Below the pieces are notes generated by a model. It was given only the letters and a program-made list of their open reading frames with translations, did no database searches and had not been told where the DNA came from. 64,000 bases of DNA from positions 60,212 through 124,211 of the forward strand of contig CAZMMX010000005.1 in the NCBI GenBank assembly GCA_964567485.1, written 5' to 3'. The position numbers and the translations under genes were made by a program. This stretch comes from UBA1413 sp964567485 (lineage in GTDB: Bacteria > Bacteroidota > Bacteroidia > Bacteroidales > Prolixibacteraceae). This document shows, one piece after another, positions 35,278 to 44,719 of the stretch (position 1 is the stretch's first letter; each line of letters opens with the position of its first letter).

Positions 35278-36246
35278 TTACTTCTTATAATTCATGGCGC
35301 CCAGCATATTACCGTAAATCTGGTTCAGTGCTTCCAGATGCTGGTTCAGCTTTGCCGCATTCTCGCGGTACTTCTGCAGCTCCTCAGCCGAAGAGGCCAG
35401 TACATCGTTGATCTTCAGCATATCGTTGTTGAACTTCTGGTTGGCCCTCATCTGGTCTTCCGAACCTTTCAGCTGGCTTTCAACCGTGGCATTGAGGGTG
35501 GCCAGGTTTTTATTGAGCCTGGTCAGATTCTCGGCATACGATCCCGAAGAATCCCCGAAATGCTGCATGCTCTGTTCGATCTTCTCAGAGGCCCCTTTAT
35601 AGGTCCTGGCCAAAAGATTTCCCGACTCACTGATGCGGGAAGTGAATTCATCTCCCGATTTGTTCAGCTTGTCAATAATCGCCTGTCCCGAACTGCTCAT
35701 CTGCCGCGTCGTATTCTGGTAAGTGTCGACCAACTGGGTGATGGAGTTATGGATGGAAGAGTTGGCCTTTTGGTTGATTTCCGAGAGGGAACTCATGGCT
35801 TCACTGGCCGAACTGAGGTTGCGGACATACATTTCCGTGGCCAGGGTCGCCGAGGAGATGTCGCTGATACCCCGGGCGGTGTTGCTTAATTCGTTAAGAC
35901 TAAAACTGACCTTATCGAGAAGAGCCGGAGTGATATCGGTACCCTTGAGGAGGTTGTCGAGGTTGGCGCCCGGGCGGGTGACTTCAGCAAATTCCTGACC
36001 TTCAAAGTCCTCCCTGAGTTCCGGGTAAACCCTCGACCATTCGGGGGTTTCCAGGGGAGGCTCAAAAGCAGAAACAAAGAAAATCACAGCCTCAGTAATC
36101 AGACCTATTGCCAGAAAGACTCCTGAATACTGCCAGTGCTGGAGTTTGAACAATGCCCCTATCAGAACAATGGAAGCCCCCCAGCTGTAGATGTAATTCA
36201 TGAAGCTTTTGGCCCGCTTTTGCTTTAAAATTTCTCCGATATTCAT
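35278..36246 (-). CDS. gldL: Type IX secretion/gliding motor protein GldL/PorL
   Basis: A 322-residue inner-membrane protein with two N-terminal helices: SFMNYIYSWGASIVLIGALFKL and YSGVFLAIGLITEAVIFFVSAF, the latter with the Glu proposed in GldL to take part in proton flow. From about residue 100 to the end it is predicted coiled coil and cytoplasmic, rich in Ser/Asn/Glu. GldL5-GldM2 is the proton-powered T9SS motor in studied species. Its start is 20 bases after the gldK stop. Confidence 0.94.
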   Translation of the reverse strand: MNIGEILKQKRAKSFMNYIYSWGASIVLIGALFKLQHWQYSGVFLAIGLITEAVIFFVSAFEPPLETPEWSRVYPELREDFEGQEFAEVTRPGANLDNLLKGTDITPALLDKVSFSLNELSNTARGISDISSATLATEMYVRNLSSASEAMSSLSEINQKANSSIHNSITQLVDTYQNTTRQMSSSGQAIIDKLNKSGDEFTSRISESGNLLARTYKGASEKIEQSMQHFGDSSGSYAENLTRLNKNLATLNATVESQLKGSEDQMRANQKFNNDMLKINDVLASSAEELQKYRENAAKLNQHLEALNQIYGNMLGAMNYKK

Positions 36247-36266
36247 TGTGGTTGTTATTAGGTTTG

Positions 36267-37628
36267 TTAAAACTCACTGCCAAAGGTAGATCTCACACAG
36301 CGGAAGCCTATAAACGACTTGGTGGTGTCCTGGTATTCAAAGCTACGTGTGGCGACCTGGTTGTAATAAGCAATGTCCTTATAGGAACCTCCTCTGACCA
36401 CCTTGCGTTTCATCACCGGGGGATCATCGGGGAGGGCATTGTATTCGTAGTTGGGATTGAAGTCATTGATAAGCATGTATCCCGATTCGTCGTATGCGGT
36501 GATGGTCCACTCGGCAACGTTTCCCGACATGTCGTACAGTCCGAAGTCGTTAGGGTCATAACTTCCCACCCTCATGGATGCCAGTCCGCCGTCTTCGATA
36601 TAATTCCCGCGCAGAGGTTTAAAGTTGGCCAGGAAGACCCCCTCCTGGTCGCGCATATAGTAACTACCCCAGGGGTACATCGAGAATTTTTTACCTCCAC
36701 GCGAGGCATATTCCCATTCGGTTTCGGTGGGCAGCCGGTATTCCATCATCTCGGGTTGTCCGTGATTGGAGAGGTAATCGGACTGGATCCTGGTACGCCA
36801 GTTGCAAAAGGCACGGGCCTGTTTCCAGGTGACCCCCACCACGGGGTACTCGTCAAAGCCGGGATGCCAGAAATAGCGGGTCGACCAGGGCTCGTTGTAA
36901 GAATAGGTAAAATCCCTGATCCAACTCAGGGTATCGGGATAGACATTCACGCGGTCGCGGAAGAGGAAAGCTGAGCGGTTTTCAATGGGGACCTCATTTC
37001 CCGAAGGATCGAAGACGGAACCTTCATACTTCTGGGTATCATAATTATAGCTATTCTGCCGGCGCGCGGCCTGCTTGTAGTCTATCCACCAATATTCGTA
37101 AAAGAGTTTTCTCGGGTCTATTTCGCGCCGTCCCAGGAATCTTTCATTTTCGGGGATGAACATATCCTGCAGGGCCATCAGGTAATCGGGCTCGTCCCAA
37201 CGGATACGCTCTTTCCAGTTGATTTTCGGGGGATCGACGGGGTTACCCTCGCGGTCTTCGGTAATCAGGTACTCGGGGTATTGCTGCCCCAGGGTTTGCC
37301 GGGCAATGGAATCACGAACCCAATTGATGAACTGGCGGTATTCGGAATTGGTAATTTCGGTGTCGTCCATCCAGAAGGCATCAATGGAAACGGTGCGTGT
37401 GGGTTGGGTCGCCGCAGCAGGATCCTGGTCGTTGGGGCCGATGTTCAGGGTTCCCCGGCGCACAAAGACCATGCCTGTGGGGGCGGTCTCCTTCCACTTT
37501 TTATCGCGTGCCGCACCCACCAGCTCGCCATTCCCGTAACCACTGCCGTATCCGGGGCCGCTGCACATGGATCCGGAAAACAGTATTCCGGCAAGGAGCA
37601 CCATAGAAACAAAAAAAGCTCTTTTCAT
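36267..37628 (-). CDS. gldK: Type IX secretion lipoprotein GldK/PorK
   Basis: A 453-residue FGE/SUMF1-fold lipoprotein that forms the outer-membrane-associated ring of the T9SS with GldN. The signal region is hydrophobic (VLLAGILFSGSMCSG) with Cys near residue 22, though Met directly before the Cys is an unusual lipobox. The fold motifs are MVFVRRGTLNIGPND, AFWMDDTEITNSEYRQFI, LPTETEWEYASRGG, DFGLYDMSGNVAEWT and VVRGGSYKD. It follows the porP-like gene by 22 bases and precedes gldL. A near duplicate lies downstream at 31345-32688. Confidence 0.94.
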   Translation of the reverse strand: MKRAFFVSMVLLAGILFSGSMCSGPGYGSGYGNGELVGAARDKKWKETAPTGMVFVRRGTLNIGPNDQDPAAATQPTRTVSIDAFWMDDTEITNSEYRQFINWVRDSIARQTLGQQYPEYLITEDREGNPVDPPKINWKERIRWDEPDYLMALQDMFIPENERFLGRREIDPRKLFYEYWWIDYKQAARRQNSYNYDTQKYEGSVFDPSGNEVPIENRSAFLFRDRVNVYPDTLSWIRDFTYSYNEPWSTRYFWHPGFDEYPVVGVTWKQARAFCNWRTRIQSDYLSNHGQPEMMEYRLPTETEWEYASRGGKKFSMYPWGSYYMRDQEGVFLANFKPLRGNYIEDGGLASMRVGSYDPNDFGLYDMSGNVAEWTITAYDESGYMLINDFNPNYEYNALPDDPPVMKRKVVRGGSYKDIAYYNQVATRSFEYQDTTKSFIGFRCVRSTFGSEF

Positions 37629-37650
37629 AGTTTAGTACTCTATCGTTTTT

Positions 37651-38601
37651 TTACAAAAACCTCACACTTTTATACTTACGACTGCGGTTTTTCTCCACTT
37701 CGAGCGAATAGCTGAGATAAATCTCGTGTGAACCGTAGCCATAACGCCCAATGGCTGAAGTGACCAAATCGAAGGAATACCCCAGTCGGAGGCCGTTGAA
37801 GAGCTCGGCGCCAAAGAGGAGTGAGACAGCATCCTGGAGGCGGTAAGAGATCCCACCCCACAGCCGGTCGTCATACACCACATTGGTATTCAGATCGATC
37901 TGCCACCCTGCCAGATCGCTTTTCAGCAAAAATGAAGGGCGCAACTCAAATAACGGATCGGGCAGTTTGATATTGTATCCACCCATTAAATAATAGTGCC
38001 GTGCCAAATATGTGCTGGCCAGGTCAGAAAACCGGATCGACGGCTCATTCACATGGGTCACTGATAGTCCCGTATAATACCGGGGTCCTTTCAGATAAAG
38101 CCCAAAACCAGCATCAAAAGCCACCTGACTCACCTCCCCGTCGGGGATGGCAGGGTCAGAACCGGGAGGGGTATAAATCCCCAGGTCATCTTCAGGAATT
38201 TTCCATTCTCCCTTGAGGCTTTTGTTGTACATCCCCAGGGAAACACCTACCCCCAGTTCGCCCATGGAGAGTGATTTCTTCCAGGCATAGCTGAAATTCA
38301 CGAGAACGTTTTCTTCTGGGCCCAGGTTGTCACTGATGATATTCATGCCGATACCCGCAGGCTTCCCGAAAATAAAAACCAGCGCATCAGCACTGAAAAC
38401 CAGGGTTCTGGGGGAGTTCTCAAAGCCAGTCCACTGATATCGGTTCAGTATGGTTCCGCTGATGGCATCATCGCTACCTGCAAAACCCGGATTGACACCC
38501 AATTTATAAAACATATTATTGGTATACTGCGGATCTTGCTGCCCAAGTACCGATAAATATAGTGTAAATATAAAAAATAAAAAAGAAATTATCTTTTTCA
38601 T
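37651..38601 (-). CDS. PorP/SprF-family type IX secretion membrane protein
   Basis: A 316-residue outer-membrane beta-barrel protein with a signal peptide (MKKIISFLFFIFTLYLSVLG) followed by QDPQYTNNMFYKLGVNPGFAGS, the PorP/SprF opening in which secreted adhesins are anchored or passed on. LSYSLEVEKN near the C-terminus is a barrel-closing strand. I chose ATG 38601, which is preceded by a purine-rich GGGGAAAAAA sequence and begins the signal peptide; an in-frame ATG at 38652 would put 17 extra residues before it. It heads the T9SS operon. Confidence 0.9.
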   Translation of the reverse strand: MKKIISFLFFIFTLYLSVLGQQDPQYTNNMFYKLGVNPGFAGSDDAISGTILNRYQWTGFENSPRTLVFSADALVFIFGKPAGIGMNIISDNLGPEENVLVNFSYAWKKSLSMGELGVGVSLGMYNKSLKGEWKIPEDDLGIYTPPGSDPAIPDGEVSQVAFDAGFGLYLKGPRYYTGLSVTHVNEPSIRFSDLASTYLARHYYLMGGYNIKLPDPLFELRPSFLLKSDLAGWQIDLNTNVVYDDRLWGGISYRLQDAVSLLFGAELFNGLRLGYSFDLVTSAIGRYGYGSHEIYLSYSLEVEKNRSRKYKSVRFL

Positions 38602-38631
38602 ACTTTTTTCCCCATCAACCTTACGAAATGT

Positions 38632-38647
38632 GGTTCCCGGGGGAACC
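38632..38647. other. Short GC hairpin upstream of the porP-like gene
   Basis: GGTTCC, loop CGGG, GGAACC (extendable by one pair each way with no loop left). It lies between the ureohydrolase-like gene and the porP-like gene and has no following T tract. It could modulate read-through into the T9SS operon. Confidence 0.3.
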
Positions 38648-38676
38648 GTCAAGCACGTAAAGGTTGTTAAAGCATC

Positions 38677-39870
38677 CTACTGTTTTGCAAATAACGAATT
38701 TAATTTTCTATTATTTTGATAAACGCTTAGTTTTCGGGCAAATTTCCACCATATATCGGGGAGTTCCTGCCTGACAGTGGCCAAATAGTCAGCTTCCAGG
38801 CAGGGGATGATCCAGCTGCCGTATTCCCCTATGAAAATCTCAAGCCACCACCGGTTGGTAGGGGGGTGGTGATAGAAAACCACGGGGTCTCCGTGGCTCT
38901 CCATTTCCACATAGTACCGGGTGAACGGCGATTTATCACGGCGGGGATCTTCCCGGCGCCGCTGGGTGGTAGCTTCAAGGAAATACCAGATCAATTGGGC
39001 TTCCAGGGCTATGGCGACCCCGTGGTTGTCCTTACCAGCGTCAAGATTAAAGAGGCCGAAGACCTCCAGGGTAGGACTCAGTCCGGCATAGCGTGCCAGC
39101 CGGCAGGCCTCTTCGCTGTGGAGCCCGTTGGGAAGGGCTCCCTCCCCGCCCCCGATTTCTGCGCTTTTCATGGCGGTCATGTCAAAACTCAGAAATTGGG
39201 TATGCCTCAGGAGGGGTTCCGCAGCACGGATATCGTCGCGGAGTGACCCCAGCGAGAGCAGGTCAAAGGTCTGCTCATACAGGAAATTTATCGCCGCCGG
39301 GGGAACCAGGGGTGCCTGTGTGGCCATCATCTGCAGATGAAAAAGCGAAGGGTTTTCCTTCAGAAGGCGGGTCAAAAAGTTGCTGGATCCCGTGATCTCC
39401 CTTCCGGTTTTCATATCAACGCGGGCGTCGATGACCGAAAGTACAAAGTCATTCCTTTCGCGGAAGGCACTGCTGATGGGCGTACTCAGCTCCTGTCCTC
39501 CCCCGATGACCACAACGGTGATTCCCGCACCGGTAAGATAGTCGGTGATGTCACGGAGGGCGAAATGAAGATCACGTGGCGTTTTTCCGGCCTTGAGGTT
39601 TCCCAGGTCGACCACCCCTGCGGAAGAGCCGAAATGACTGAGGCTGTAGAGGCTTTTTCTCACGGCAGAAGGGGCTTGTGCCCATCCGGGGGGTTCTCCT
39701 TCCCCGGTGTGGGGAACACCTACCAGAGCCACCATGGTCTCCCCTTTCTTCGGAATTCCTCCTTTGAGGCTGTCCCTTTCTATGAAATAGCCCAGGGTAT
39801 GTTTACTAAATTTCCCTCCTTCCCGGAATTCCGCGAAATCGACAGGATCGAAATACAGGTTTAGTTCCAT
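38677..39870 (-). CDS. Ureohydrolase (arginase/formimidoylglutamase)-fold protein lacking metal ligands
   Basis: A 397-residue cytoplasmic protein of the ureohydrolase fold. The three metal-binding motifs are recognisable but altered: GGGQELSTP near residue 121 (the family has GGxH), DARVDMKTG near 146 (family DAHxD) and SFDMTAMKSAE near 228 (family SxDxDxxDP). So most Mn ligands are gone and arginase, agmatinase or formimidoylglutamase activity is unlikely. In automated annotation such genes are often called formimidoylglutamase. From general recollection a gene of this class often lies near topA and gldK in Bacteroidota; I could not check this. It is between topA (37 bases) and the porP-like gene (75 bases) on the same strand. 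Confidence 0.82.
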   Translation of the reverse strand: MELNLYFDPVDFAEFREGGKFSKHTLGYFIERDSLKGGIPKKGETMVALVGVPHTGEGEPPGWAQAPSAVRKSLYSLSHFGSSAGVVDLGNLKAGKTPRDLHFALRDITDYLTGAGITVVVIGGGQELSTPISSAFRERNDFVLSVIDARVDMKTGREITGSSNFLTRLLKENPSLFHLQMMATQAPLVPPAAINFLYEQTFDLLSLGSLRDDIRAAEPLLRHTQFLSFDMTAMKSAEIGGGEGALPNGLHSEEACRLARYAGLSPTLEVFGLFNLDAGKDNHGVAIALEAQLIWYFLEATTQRRREDPRRDKSPFTRYYVEMESHGDPVVFYHHPPTNRWWLEIFIGEYGSWIIPCLEADYLATVRQELPDIWWKFARKLSVYQNNRKLNSLFAKQ

Positions 39871-39907
39871 TTTCTGTTTTCCTTAGCCCGCCAGGGCGTC
39901 GGCGGTC

Positions 39908-42238
39908 CTATTTTTTACTCCTTCTCGGGCTTTTGCCGGTGCCTTCCGATACCAGCTTCCTGCAATCTTCATAGGAAAGCTCCCCGGCGTTCGTCCCCTT
40001 GGGAATCCTGTAATTCTCCTTTTTATAGGAGATATAAGGGCCCCAACGACCGTTGAGGATCCTCAGTTCCTCATCTTCGGGGAAACTGCGCATGACCGCA
40101 TTTTTCTCCTTTTCTCTTTTGGCGCCGATCAGTTCAATAGCCCTGTCGAGGGTCACGGTAAAGGGGTCGTCGCTCTTTGCCAGAGAAACAAACTTGTTGT
40201 TATGACGTATGTAAGGGCCGAAGCGGCCGATGCCCACGGTCACGGCTTTTTCTTCGTATGTTCCCAGGTCACGGGGCAGCCTGAAAAGCTCCAGGGCTTC
40301 TTCGAGGGTGATGGTTTCCAGGTGCTGGCCGGCACGAAGGCTGGCAAACCGGGGTTTTTCGCCCTCCTCGTCAGGCGAGGGTTCTCCCATCTGGGCGATG
40401 GGACCAAAACGGCCGATTTTGACCGACACCTGCTTCCCTGTCTCAGGGTCAGCCCCCAGCACGCGTTCACCGCGTGTCTTCTCACTGGTTTTCAGGACGG
40501 TCCCGATCAACTCATGGAACGGACGATAGAAACGGTCGATGACTTCATACCATATCTTTTTCCCCTCGGCAATCTCATCCAGGTTTTCCTCGACACTGGC
40601 GGTAAAGTTGTAATCCATGATCTGTCCGAAGTGTTCGGTCAGGAAATCGGTGACGACCATGCCGATATCGGTTGGGAAGAGTTTGGACTTCTCCGCACCT
40701 GCCATTTCCGTTTTCCGGAGGCGGGCAATGGTGTCTCCTGAGAGGTCAAGCTGGAGGTATGACCGCTCTTTGCCGGGGCGGTCTTCCCTGACCACATAGT
40801 TGCGGTTCTGGATAGTGGTGATGGTGGGGGCATAGGTCGAAGGCCTGCCGATTCCCAGTTCTTCGAGGCGTTTCACCAGCGAAGCCTCTGTAAAGCGGAA
40901 TGGCTTCTGGGAAAAACGTTCCGTGGCCTGCACCTGGAGAGCCTCCAGGGGGACGCCGGCCTCCACAGGAGGAAGGAGAACCTGACCTCCCTGATTGATC
41001 GTGTCATCATCGGTCGACTCCATGTAAACCTTCAGGAACCCGTCGAAGATGATCACTTCGCCGGTAGCCAGAAATTTCTCGGAGGCAGTGGAAACGGCAA
41101 TGGTAATCACGCTTTTCTCCAGCTCGGCATCGGCCATCTGGGAAGCCAGGGTCCGTTTCCATATAAGTTCATACAACCGCTTTTCCTGCTGTGTTCCCGT
41201 GATGTTCTCCTGTTCGATATAGGTGGGACGAATGGCCTCATGGGCTTCCTGGGCTCCCTTTGATCGGGTCTTGTACTGTCGGGTCTTCACATATTTCTCC
41301 CCGTGCATCTCCTTTATTCTGGCAGCAGCGGTGTTAAGGGCCAAAGAAGAGAGGTTCACTGAATCGGTACGCATATAGGTGATTTTCCCCGATTCATAGA
41401 GTTTCTGGGCGACCGACATGGTCTGAGACACCGAAAAACCGAGTTTACGGCTTGCTTCCTGTTGAAGGGTGGATGTGGTGAAGGGGGGTGCCGGGGAGCG
41501 GCGCATGGGCTTACGCGATATGTCGGTCACAGAGTACCCGGCATGCCGGCATTTTTCCAGAAAAGCCATGGCTTCCTTTTCTGTATCAAAGCGGTGCGAC
41601 AGTTCAGCTTTTATCTCTGCCACGCTGCCGTCAGCCATGACCGCTCTGAAAAGTGCCGTCACCCTAAAGGAAGAGGTGGCGTCAAAGGCCATGATTTCCC
41701 GCTCACGGTCTACGATCAGACGCACGGCCACCGACTGGACCCTTCCCGCCGACAATGAGGGTTTCACCTTTTTCCAAAGTACCGGGGATATCTCAAACCC
41801 TACAATGCGGTCGAGAACCCGCCGCGCTTGCTGAGCATTGACCAGATGAAGGTCAATGGCCCGGGGATGTTCAATGGCATGACGTATCGCATCACGGGTA
41901 ATCTCATGAAAAACAATCCTTTTCGTGAGGTCAGGATTTAGTTTAAGCTCATCAAGGAGATGCCAGGCAATGGCTTCCCCTTCCCGGTCCTCATCAGAAG
42001 CCAGCCACACCATTTTGGCATTCCGGGAAAGCTTGCGCAACTCCGCAACTACTTTCTTCTTATCGTCTGATACTATATATTTGGGAAGATAGTTATTGAG
42101 GATGTCGATCCCGGAATCCTTTTTCTCGAGATCACGGATATGCCCCATCGATGAAGTGACCTTAAAACCATCACCAAGGAACTTCCCAATGGTTTTCGCT
42201 TTGGCCGGTGATTCTACAATTACAAGATTTTCTTCCAT
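39908..42238 (-). CDS. topA: DNA topoisomerase I
   Basis: A 776-residue type IA topoisomerase that relaxes negative supercoils. The N-terminal TOPRIM domain begins MEENLVIVESPAKAKTIGKFLG and includes SDEDREGEAIAWHL. The active-site Tyr is in KITYMRTDSVNLS near residue 290. The C-terminus lacks the Cys4 zinc ribbons of the E. coli enzyme; instead it has three TOPRIM-associated C-terminal repeats (KIGRFGPIAQMG, GIGRFGPYIRHN, LNGRWGPYISYKK), as is usual for Bacteroidota. Start is ATG 42238. Confidence 0.96.
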   Translation of the reverse strand: MEENLVIVESPAKAKTIGKFLGDGFKVTSSMGHIRDLEKKDSGIDILNNYLPKYIVSDDKKKVVAELRKLSRNAKMVWLASDEDREGEAIAWHLLDELKLNPDLTKRIVFHEITRDAIRHAIEHPRAIDLHLVNAQQARRVLDRIVGFEISPVLWKKVKPSLSAGRVQSVAVRLIVDREREIMAFDATSSFRVTALFRAVMADGSVAEIKAELSHRFDTEKEAMAFLEKCRHAGYSVTDISRKPMRRSPAPPFTTSTLQQEASRKLGFSVSQTMSVAQKLYESGKITYMRTDSVNLSSLALNTAAARIKEMHGEKYVKTRQYKTRSKGAQEAHEAIRPTYIEQENITGTQQEKRLYELIWKRTLASQMADAELEKSVITIAVSTASEKFLATGEVIIFDGFLKVYMESTDDDTINQGGQVLLPPVEAGVPLEALQVQATERFSQKPFRFTEASLVKRLEELGIGRPSTYAPTITTIQNRNYVVREDRPGKERSYLQLDLSGDTIARLRKTEMAGAEKSKLFPTDIGMVVTDFLTEHFGQIMDYNFTASVEENLDEIAEGKKIWYEVIDRFYRPFHELIGTVLKTSEKTRGERVLGADPETGKQVSVKIGRFGPIAQMGEPSPDEEGEKPRFASLRAGQHLETITLEEALELFRLPRDLGTYEEKAVTVGIGRFGPYIRHNNKFVSLAKSDDPFTVTLDRAIELIGAKREKEKNAVMRSFPEDEELRILNGRWGPYISYKKENYRIPKGTNAGELSYEDCRKLVSEGTGKSPRRSKK

Positions 42239-42325
42239 GATCTCCGGTTTTACTTTTTTAAAATTTGTGCAAAGTAAATAAAAATGAATCGGCTAGTTCA
42301 AAATTTAAACTTCAAATAATACCAA

Positions 42326-42333
42326 TATATTTG
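42326..42333 (+). promoter_or_regulatory. Putative -7 promoter box for the PBP1A gene
   Basis: TATATTTG, an exact TAnnTTTG match, with a weak TTTA (42304-42307) 18 bases upstream. It places the transcription start near 42340 and supports ATG 42360 over the GTG at 42333. Confidence 0.5.
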
Positions 42334-42359
42334 TGGTCCGAAACTCAAGAAGAACACCT

Positions 42360-44711
42360 ATGTCTGACGAAAGTTCTCAGCTCAAGAAATATATCCGTTA
42401 TTTCTGGGGGGCCTTTACGGCGGTAGCCGTAATCATCCTTATTCTTTTCATTCTTATTGCCCGAGGAGTATTAGGGTTCATGCCCACCTTTGAAGATCTG
42501 GAGAAGACGGAGACCGTTCTGGCTTCTGAGGTGATTTCCTCTGATGAGAAGGTGTTGGGCACCTTCTTCGCGGAGAATCGCACCTTTGTCGCCTATGAAA
42601 ATCTACCGCACCACCTCGTGGATGCCCTGGTAGCCACCGAGGATGTGCGGTTTTACCGCCATTCGGGAATTGACTTCCGGGGACTTCTCAGGGTCGTCAA
42701 GGGAATTCTGACGGGCGACACCAGTTCCGGAGGAGGCAGTACCCTTTCACAACAGATGGCGAAAATGCTTTTCCCCCGTGAGCATTTTTCGGGACCGGTG
42801 CAACTGGCCCTGCGCAAATTCAGGGAGTGGATCATTGCCGTCAAACTCGAGAGAAGTTACACCAAGGAGGAGATCCTGACCATGTACCTGAACAAGTACG
42901 ATTTCCTCAACCTGGCCGTGGGCATCAAATCGGCAGCCAATGTATATTTCAACTGCGAACCCGATTCTCTGGAGATGCACGAAGCGGCCATGCTGGTGGG
43001 CATGGCCAAGAACAGCTCTTTGTATAATCCGCTGCGGCGCCCTGAGCTGACCCTTCAGCGCCGTAACGTCGTCCTCTCCCAAATGCGCAAGTATGGCTAC
43101 ATAACCTCCGAAGTCTTCGATTCGGTAAAGGCGTTACCCCTGGGACTCGACTTCAACAAGGTGGATTTCAAGCGGGGACTGGCGCCCTATTTCCGGGAGT
43201 ACCTCAGGCAGACTATGAGCGCACAAAAACCTGACAAAAAAGATTATGCCAGCTTCCAGATGCAGAAATTCCGGGAAGACTCGGTGGAGTGGGAAACCAA
43301 TCCGCTGTACGGATGGTGTAATAAGAATGAAAAAAGAGACGGCAGTTCCTGGGATATTTACCGTGACGGACTGAAGATCTACACCACACTAGATTCGCGC
43401 ATCCAGCAATATGCCGAAGAAGCCGTCAACTATCACCTGAGCACCAACGTGCAACCCCTTTTTGATGCCAGGGTGAAAAACCTGCGCAATCCCCCCTTCA
43501 GCAACGACATGACTGAAGAAGAGACCGGGGAACTCCTCAACCGTTTTGTAAAACAGTCGGAACGCTACCGGCTCCTCTCGGAACAGGGAAAGAGTTCCCG
43601 GGAAATCAGGGAGATCTTCGATACACCCGTGGAGATGTCGCTGTTTTCCTGGAAGGGTGAAATCGACACCATCATGTCACCCATGGACTCTATCAAGTGG
43701 TACCTCCGGTATTTCAGGTCTTCAATGATGGCCATGGAAAATGGTACCGGAAAGGTGAAAGCTTATGTCGGGGGTCCCAACTATGAGCATTTTATGTACG
43801 ACATGGTCAAAGGAGGCAAGCGACAGGTGGGATCGACGGTGAAACCGTTTCTCTACACCCTGGCCATGCAGAACGGGCTGAGTCCCTGTACGAGGGTTCC
43901 CTATGTCAGGCAGCAGTTTATCCTTCCCGACGGAAGGGTGTGGGAGCCCAGGGATGCCTCCCACGATGCCGCCAATTACGGCAGAATGGTTACCCTGAAA
44001 TGGGGACTCGCCAACTCCCGGAATATGATCTCGGCATGGGTGATGAAGCAGTTCAATCCCGACGCCATGGCAGAAGTGATGCGAAAACTGGGGATTTACA
44101 GCCCCATAGACCCTGTCTATTCGATGTTCCTGGGGACTTCCGACATTACGCTGTATGAGATGGTAGGTGCTTTTCATACCTATGTCAACAAGGGGGTGTT
44201 CATCAGGCCTTATTTTGTGACGCACATCGAAGACCGTCATGGTACACGGGTGGCCTCATTTATGCCTCAGCGGTATGAGGCTATCGACGAGAATACGGCA
44301 TATCTGATGGTCAACCTGTTGCAGGGGGTGGTGAATGAAGGTACAGGAACCCGCCTGCGCAACCGCGAAGGTTATGGGAAATTCACCATGCCCATTGCCG
44401 GGAAGACGGGGACCACTCAGAACCACTCCGACGGGTGGTTCATCGGAATGACCCCCGTCCTGAGTGCGGGGGTGTGGACAGGCGCCGACCTGAGAAGTAT
44501 CCGCTTCTCCGATATCAGCTCAGGCCAGGGGGCCAGCATGGCCCTGCCCATATGGGGATACTTCATGAAAAAAGTACTCGCCGATCCTTCCTTGGGTTAT
44601 AGCGAAAACGTAAGCTTCGAAAGGCCTGCCAATTTTAATATCGACCTCGACTGCACCGGCAGCGACCCTGTAGGCCAGGGCGAAATACTGGAATTCGAAG
44701 ATTTCCTCTAA
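42360..44711 (+). CDS. Class A penicillin-binding protein 1A (bifunctional transglycosylase/transpeptidase)
   Basis: A 783-residue peptidoglycan synthase. One N-terminal membrane helix (AFTAVAVIILILFILIARG) is followed by a GT51 transglycosylase (ATEDVRFYRHSGIDFRG near residue 93 with the catalytic Glu, and GGSTLSQQMAKMLF) and a transpeptidase domain with STVKPF (active Ser near 492), SRN near 552 and KTGTTQ near 681. All motifs are intact. Upstream frame to 42333 starts with GTG inside the promoter and is unlikely. It is convergent with the orphan at 44720. Confidence 0.95.
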   Translation: MSDESSQLKKYIRYFWGAFTAVAVIILILFILIARGVLGFMPTFEDLEKTETVLASEVISSDEKVLGTFFAENRTFVAYENLPHHLVDALVATEDVRFYRHSGIDFRGLLRVVKGILTGDTSSGGGSTLSQQMAKMLFPREHFSGPVQLALRKFREWIIAVKLERSYTKEEILTMYLNKYDFLNLAVGIKSAANVYFNCEPDSLEMHEAAMLVGMAKNSSLYNPLRRPELTLQRRNVVLSQMRKYGYITSEVFDSVKALPLGLDFNKVDFKRGLAPYFREYLRQTMSAQKPDKKDYASFQMQKFREDSVEWETNPLYGWCNKNEKRDGSSWDIYRDGLKIYTTLDSRIQQYAEEAVNYHLSTNVQPLFDARVKNLRNPPFSNDMTEEETGELLNRFVKQSERYRLLSEQGKSSREIREIFDTPVEMSLFSWKGEIDTIMSPMDSIKWYLRYFRSSMMAMENGTGKVKAYVGGPNYEHFMYDMVKGGKRQVGSTVKPFLYTLAMQNGLSPCTRVPYVRQQFILPDGRVWEPRDASHDAANYGRMVTLKWGLANSRNMISAWVMKQFNPDAMAEVMRKLGIYSPIDPVYSMFLGTSDITLYEMVGAFHTYVNKGVFIRPYFVTHIEDRHGTRVASFMPQRYEAIDENTAYLMVNLLQGVVNEGTGTRLRNREGYGKFTMPIAGKTGTTQNHSDGWFIGMTPVLSAGVWTGADLRSIRFSDISSGQGASMALPIWGYFMKKVLADPSLGYSENVSFERPANFNIDLDCTGSDPVGQGEILEFEDFL

Positions 44712-44719
44712 GAGAGAAG

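Noticed and set aside
34096..35889. A 597-residue open frame on the plus strand opposite gldM and gldL
   Set aside because: It is antisense to two clearly recognisable, overlapping-free T9SS genes and encodes no motif; GC-rich third positions of the real genes keep the opposite frame open.
38677..39870. Functional formimidoylglutamase/arginase
   Set aside because: The metal-binding residues of all three motifs are replaced.
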